Positions 23,701 through 26,567 of a DNA stretch of 26,567 nucleotides are shown here, in pieces. The stretch spans positions 3,013 through 29,579 of the forward strand of contig DLLT01000036.1 in the NCBI GenBank assembly GCA_002478045.1, read 5' to 3'. The stretch comes from Porphyromonadaceae bacterium UBA7555 (GTDB lineage Bacteria > Bacteroidota > Bacteroidia > Bacteroidales > Muribaculaceae). A program made the position numbers and the translations under genes. The stretch's first letter is position 1. The number at the start of each line of letters is the position of its first letter. The notes under the pieces are model-generated. The model did not search any database. It saw only the letters and a program-made list of their open reading frames with translations, and was not told the origin of the DNA.

Positions 23701-23981
23701 ATGGCTGCGTTCCCGTAGGTTTCGTAGGCAGCTCCGCAGTCAAGGATATCACCAATCCTACTGTTGAAGTTGCAGCTGCAACCATCAGTGTTGCCGGTGG
23801 CATCCTCACCGTCAATGCCGATGCTGTCGTAGCTGTATACGATATGTCCGGACTGATGGTGGCTCGCGTAGCCGCTACCGCCGGTCAAGGCATCGATATT
23901 GCCAATCTCCCCACAGGCGCTTACGTAGCAAGTGCCGAACTCGCCAACGGTAAAGTTGCCGTGGCCAAGTTCGTCAAATAA
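20739..23981 (+). CDS. BspA-type leucine-rich repeat surface protein with T9SS-like tail
   Basis: 1080 residues. A signal peptide spans about 1-30. Residues of about 75-600 contain many LRR_5 (BspA/Treponema-type) repeats of 22-24 residues, such as 'LTSITIPANITDFGADVFNG' and 'LPEITLPAGITTIPSSTFQG'. Residues of about 607-1005 are a second large domain with repeated 'LYVYGEYLFV', 'FTTFYVDEEHDQIYIYME' and 'AEDGYLYWCYRAP' strands that look like a beta-propeller; I cannot name it. The last 70 residues ('VVAVYDMSGLMVA' to 'LPTGAYVASAELANGKVAV') resemble a type IX secretion C-terminal sorting domain. LRR_5 proteins often mediate adhesion, but the ligand here is unknown. Codons ending in C (AAC, ATC, ACC) dominate, and the dedicated promoter, long leader and strong terminator fit an abundant single-gene transcript. 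Confidence 0.92.
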   Translation: MRFSTSTLRNFVVSATLVACMGIGTMTAEAAAPTKPTKFVYNGLVYATYAKKYECQVQKAGTKAADGTTVAVYEGDIVIPEKAIFDNEEYTVVNVPTAVFKGNTTVTSVAFPNTIKKLNDGTFDGCTALTGATLPTSVNKIPSKCFQKCTALTSITIPANITDFGADVFNGAVNLESMTFAEGDDAIAIPASIFNGSGFDKFATLTINRPIDGSKYTAMNEKPFRGNKVLTTVVLGSKVTSLPTSYFEGCAALTNLTLPAELASLGTNVFAGCSSLPEITLPAGITTIPSSTFQGCSSLAKVRFEGAVTSIDAMAFLNAKVSDIVLPESLTSIGQMAFSGSALKGDLVLPAAVKSIGIQAFANNGELTSVAIPAATNSIGDGAFMGCTAIKSFTVDAANESFCGDAAAQMIASKDGKTLIAWAPASEAKEFAGFTVLRPYAAYKCANLTSAVLDNCTEWGDYSLYGTNIAEMAVRGNVGRYVLADNASLKTLTVSGSEVPFGIAKGCAALTKVNFTDKITIVKQDAFAGCTALKEIDLGTILAILEADCFKGSGIEKITVAAANPAGMAEGVFNEGDKITVVVPNELVETYKNAAGWKYLTIVGDANLAVGPKDMGMPRGIYYAGTDSKLHAAYDLTDGIDTYDVGEIPHTFQLAVFKNRIYGACAGKKFVYSATGSVDGDGKLFYISKVGGQLFQAVVLDNTGNNAYKDPFGLYVYGEYLFVNDRNVCVRKIPADAIALPQDYPSWMENNWMGFYNNPWVYGCIKSGWGITTNKYIAKDGKLVEDATAAKTPRYWLGMKYNGNGIYTFQDENVGEAGAAGAKPDGSSFLCNISPIFTTFYVDEEHDQIYIYMETAGTQDKLVKGGVYRVDIAKLLDKGVDTQNFADLDPVLVDGSPVKYEGSGANEHVGISQFSAEDGYLYWCYRAPTAEEAAANEAQDYATQCNGKYWWADKYDEANPLHHSGIKRVKLGEAEPKVEMVIPGVEGYGCVPVGFVGSSAVKDITNPTVEVAAATISVAGGILTVNADAVVAVYDMSGLMVARVAATAGQGIDIANLPTGAYVASAELANGKVAVAKFVK

Positions 23982-23995
23982 GACTTAGCAATACC

Positions 23996-24044
23996 ACATT
24001 AAAAAAAGGGGCCTCCCGAAGTCGGGACGCCCCTTTTTTAATGT
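23996..24044. terminator. Very strong intrinsic terminator after the LRR gene
   Basis: The left arm acattaaaaaaaggggc (23996-24012) pairs with gccccttttttaatgt (24029-24044). The inner stem tcccg/cggga continues the helix after one mismatch and closes an aagt loop. An A-tract on one side and a T-tract on the other make it bidirectional in form. It begins 14 nt after the stop codon. Confidence 0.92.
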
Positions 24045-24096
24045 AGGATGTGGAATGTAGGATGTGGAATGTAGAATGTGGAATGTAGAATGTGGA
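24041..24096. repeat. Four tandem 14-bp repeats
   Basis: Units 24041-24054 and 24055-24068 are atgtaggatgtgga; units 24069-24082 and 24083-24096 are atgtagaatgtgga. The two variants come in pairs and there are no unique spacers. The array starts inside the right arm of the terminator. Confidence 0.9.
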
Positions 24097-24345
24097 GTTG
24101 GGCTGCGGCGGCTTTTGTCTGAGGGATCTGGCGGACTCAATTGGCTCGGAAAGCTCGGAAAACTCAATGGGTTTGGAGGGTTTGGAGAAGATGGGGGGGA
24201 GAATATGGAGAATACGGAAGGTATGGAGCTTGAGTGATATGGGATGGATAGTATTATTTGGAAAAAATTGGCAAATAAGGCTTGTGATGATGGCCGGGTG
24301 ATACTACTTTCGGCTAAAATGAGTAATTTTGTGTCCGAAAAAGAT
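24097..24345. other. Low-complexity G/A-rich spacer before the DUF4421-like gene
   Basis: From about 24110 to 24240 the plus strand is made of degenerate units of about 9 bp (gtttggagg, gtttggaga, ggagaatat, ggagaatac, ggaaggtat). No gene is convincing here: the upstream ATGs at 24244 and 24319 precede the promoter box of the next gene. Confidence 0.6.
24324..24331 (+). promoter_or_regulatory. -7 box for the DUF4421-like gene
   Basis: TAATTTTG fits TAnnTTTG, with 14 nt to the ATG at 24346. The -33 element is unclear. It supports 24346 as the start and a very short leader. Confidence 0.5.
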
Positions 24346-25428
24346 ATGAATAAGCCTGTTCGATTGTTCTCAAGACTGCTCGCAGCTATACTTGTAGGCG
24401 TATGTATGTGCCTGTCGGCACCTCGTACGTCAGCATTTTCGTTGGCCTTGGACTCGGTGGCCGAGTGGGGCAAGTTCCCGCGGTTTTGCGTAAATGTCTA
24501 TCGTTGGGGCGACCGCTTTTTCAATACATACGACAGCGCTTACGTCAAAGGTCCCGGCACAAAATTCAATGTCAAGTTCAAGTTTGATTCGTGGTTTGAC
24601 AATTATAATTTTCGGTTCACCAATGATGATGTGCGGATGACAATGATTTCCGACCCCAATACTACGGCCGGAGTATGGCTGACTTATTTGGCGGTATCTG
24701 CCGGATATGATATAAATGTGAGCAAGATTTTCGGCGGTGCACAGACTTCGCGTCGGCGTTGGAATTTTCGGCTTAATTGTGCGTTGCTTACTGCCGAGTT
24801 GTATTGGATAACCAATGATGTGGACACGCGCATAGTCTCCATGGGCTCGGGTAGCAGTATCCGGCATCCCAATTATCGGTTCTCGGGCTTGGATACTAAG
24901 ATTTTCGGGCTTGACACATATTATTACTTTAATAATAAGCGCTATTCACGAGCAGCGGCATTCAATTACAGTAAATTGCAGCAGCGGTCTCAGGGTTCTT
25001 GGTTTTTGGGATTCTCGTACTGGGTACAGGACTACACCTTTGATTTTGGGCAACTTCCGGAAGATATGCGTTCCCAATTGCCCGAGAGTTGGGCTGCAAA
25101 CGACTACAACTACTATTTGCGCAACAACAATTATGCCTTGTGCGGCGGTTATGGCTACAACTGGGTACTCAATAAACATTGGACCATAGGCATAAGCGAG
25201 TCTCCTCTATTGGGTATAAAGCACGGGCGCGAGAATAAAGGTCCGGCCAAGGTGTCTCTGTCGCTGTACAACCGGGCGCAAGCTTCGGCCATATGGAACA
25301 ACCGTCGGTGGTTTGCCGGAATTATCCTCAGCGCCGAAAACGGGTTGTTCTATAATAAGGAGCACACCTTAATTTCGGGCGTGTTCACCGCCGAGGCATC
25401 CGTCGGCTTTCGTTTCAATATCTGGTAA
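24346..25428 (+). CDS. DUF4421-like outer-membrane protein
   Basis: 360 residues from the ATG at 24346. That start gives a normal signal peptide (MNKPVRLFSRLLAAILVGVC onward, ending near TSA-F); upstream ATGs add a non-signal extension and precede the -7 box. The mature part is a series of amphipathic beta-strands with many Tyr, Trp, Phe and Asn: 'FNVKFKFDSWFDNYNFRF', 'WLTYLAVSAGYDINVSKIFG', 'AAFNYSKLQQRSQGSWFLGF', and a final strand ending in 'VGFRFNIW' with a terminal aromatic. This matches the DUF4421 family of Bacteroidetes, predicted outer-membrane barrels without a known function. It stands alone between the LRR gene and a convergent gene whose stop is 66 nt away. No terminator is visible in that gap. 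Confidence 0.82.
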   Translation: MNKPVRLFSRLLAAILVGVCMCLSAPRTSAFSLALDSVAEWGKFPRFCVNVYRWGDRFFNTYDSAYVKGPGTKFNVKFKFDSWFDNYNFRFTNDDVRMTMISDPNTTAGVWLTYLAVSAGYDINVSKIFGGAQTSRRRWNFRLNCALLTAELYWITNDVDTRIVSMGSGSSIRHPNYRFSGLDTKIFGLDTYYYFNNKRYSRAAAFNYSKLQQRSQGSWFLGFSYWVQDYTFDFGQLPEDMRSQLPESWAANDYNYYLRNNNYALCGGYGYNWVLNKHWTIGISESPLLGIKHGRENKGPAKVSLSLYNRAQASAIWNNRRWFAGIILSAENGLFYNKEHTLISGVFTAEASVGFRFNIW

Positions 25429-25494
25429 ATGCCATCCTCGCGACCGTATACACTTATCGCCGTTGTGCGCTTGTGAGTGACGTCAGCCGCGTGG

Positions 25495-26567
25495 TCATAC
25501 TATGCGCAGGGCAGTGTATTTGCCATCTTTGCCCGGGATGGCGAGTACTGCGATGTCGTTGCCATCGATGATGTCCGGTGTGAGCAGGTGTTGGCCGACA
25601 TATGCTTTGCCGATGAAGGTGTAGGCCTTGCCGGTGGCGCCTACGCGTCGCTTTACGGTGCCGCTGAATTCTTGGACAAAGGACGGTATGGATTCTGATA
25701 TGGACGCTTTGAGGACTTTCTTGCCGGCGATGACGGCTTCGATGGCGGTGGCATCGGGAGCTTTGGTCGGTAGGTGGAGACGGTGTGGGTCAAGTATGTA
25801 GCAGTTTCCATCGGCGTCCGCAGCTCGCCATAGACGCTTCTTAGTGTCTTTTCGATCTGTTGTTTCGCCCGTTTTGACAAGTGTCACGCGAGTGGTATTG
25901 TCATATAGATATATATCGGCATCTTCGGCATGAGTGCGTATGAAGTCTCGGCCGTCGGCTTCGGCCGTTCCGGCCGGTATGCGGGCCGAAACCTTTGCCG
26001 CAGTCGGTGGAATATGCCATTTTTGATGCTCGTAGCATTGTCGGACAAGAGCCAATTGCCCGGCAGCGAGGGCATATTCGCCCCGTTCGCACAATTGGTC
26101 CGCCAGGTAGATGCGGATTTTGCCTATGAATTCCTCCTTGGTTTTGATGCTCAGGGCCATACATGTCAGGGCCAAGCGAGTGTCCGTGTCATCGACGAGG
26201 GCGGCCAACTCGGCCCAAATGTAGTAGCGTGAAGCATTTCGTTTGAGCAACTTGCGGTAGAGGTCTATGGCTTTGTCTTTTTGGTGGAAATGCAGGTATA
26301 TTTGTGCGCGTTGGCGTGGCAGGTCCGGATTGTTGTCGAAAGTTTCGAGCGCTTTGTCTATCAGAGACATAAAATCATCGGACGGGTCGCGGCCATCGGT
26401 CGCTATTTCCTTGACGTATACCTTGATAAGCCTCTCGACAAGTGAAGGCGATGTGCCGTGTTCGCCCCGAAATTGTTTCCAATCCTCGGGACGCAGTTTG
26501 ACACTACCGCCCCAAAGATCGAAAAAGTTGTGGATGATAAAATCCGGCGTATAGGTCAAAACGGGTG
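25495..26567 (-). CDS. TPR-like plus OB/cold-shock-like protein, 5' end outside window
   Basis: The frame is open to the right edge, so the N-terminus is missing; at least 356 residues are visible. The first visible part has 'DFIIHNFFDLWGGSVKLRPE'. Helical-hairpin repeats typical of TPR modules follow ('PDLPRQRAQIYLHFHQKDKA', 'NASRYYIWAELAALVDD', 'IYLADQLCERGEYALAAGQ'). A middle beta-rich region includes 'KKRLWRAADADGNCYILDP'. The last 57 residues read 'FSGTVKRRVGATGKAYTFIG' and then 'YVGQHLL...DGNDIAVLAI', the strand order of a cold-shock/OB fold that usually binds nucleic acid. A helical scaffold joined to OB-like domains suggests an RNA- or DNA-linked role rather than an envelope one, unlike its neighbours. 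I do not know a defined function. The missing N-terminus could hold an enzymatic domain. Confidence 0.75.
   Translation of the reverse strand, partial: PVLTYTPDFIIHNFFDLWGGSVKLRPEDWKQFRGEHGTSPSLVERLIKVYVKEIATDGRDPSDDFMSLIDKALETFDNNPDLPRQRAQIYLHFHQKDKAIDLYRKLLKRNASRYYIWAELAALVDDTDTRLALTCMALSIKTKEEFIGKIRIYLADQLCERGEYALAAGQLALVRQCYEHQKWHIPPTAAKVSARIPAGTAEADGRDFIRTHAEDADIYLYDNTTRVTLVKTGETTDRKDTKKRLWRAADADGNCYILDPHRLHLPTKAPDATAIEAVIAGKKVLKASISESIPSFVQEFSGTVKRRVGATGKAYTFIGKAYVGQHLLTPDIIDGNDIAVLAIPGKDGKYTALRIV

Noticed and set aside
24041..24096. Short repeats that could suggest a CRISPR array
   Set aside because: The 14-bp units are directly adjacent with no spacers and no cas genes, so this is a simple tandem repeat.
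25429..25494. Terminator between the convergent DUF4421-like and TPR-OB genes
   Set aside because: No inverted repeat of useful length was found in these 66 bases.

Overview
The window looks like a chromosomal segment from a Bacteroidales bacterium, most plausibly Muribaculaceae or a close relative. Reasons: fairly GC-rich coding DNA; several promoters of the Bacteroidetes type (TTTG, 19-20 nt spacer, TAnnTTTG); few clear Shine-Dalgarno sites; signal peptides cut just before Q; and typical families (PorT-like barrel, DUF4421-like protein, BspA-type leucine-rich repeat protein with a type IX secretion-like tail, short XRE regulator). The genus assignment is inference. No rRNA, tRNA, CRISPR, transposase or integrase was seen.

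Layout. 1-618 (+) is the 3' end of a Pro/Tyr/Asn-rich protein, closed by a perfect 15-bp hairpin. 740-6176 (-) holds dcp (M3 dipeptidyl carboxypeptidase), an exported prolyl oligopeptidase and a lipoprotein with a BamE-like C-terminus. 6325-8840 is a less GC-rich, accessory-looking patch: a small HTH regulator (-), a 445-bp divergent intergenic region with repeated operator-like motifs, a zinc-ribbon membrane protein (+), and a WG-repeat-like reading frame without a proper start (probable gene remnant). 9056-17830 (-) is a long same-strand run: dxr, rseP, an RlmI-type rRNA methyltransferase, an exported dipeptidyl peptidase III, a two-LysM protein with a periplasmic-binding-protein-like domain, and a PorT-like barrel. 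18045-20393 (-) is a lipid-linked-sugar flippase fused to a GT4 glycosyltransferase that seems to lack its last segment. 20739-23981 (+) is a 1080-residue LRR surface protein with its own promoter, long leader and very strong terminator. A low-complexity repeat tract follows, then a DUF4421-like outer-membrane protein (+). At the right edge is the 3' part of a TPR-plus-OB-fold protein (-).

Functionally the window is largely about the cell envelope. Three peptidases carrying export signals could break periplasmic peptides down stepwise. RseP processes membrane proteins, Dxr feeds isoprenoid (undecaprenyl carrier) synthesis, and the flippase-GT fusion would use such carriers. The LysM protein probably binds peptidoglycan. 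The parts that deserve most attention are the zinc-ribbon/WG locus with its repeated operator-like motifs, the flippase-GT fusion with a missing GT end, two promoters placed almost on top of their start codons, and the TPR-OB fragment at the right edge. I did not find a complete new system that I could defend from this sequence alone.
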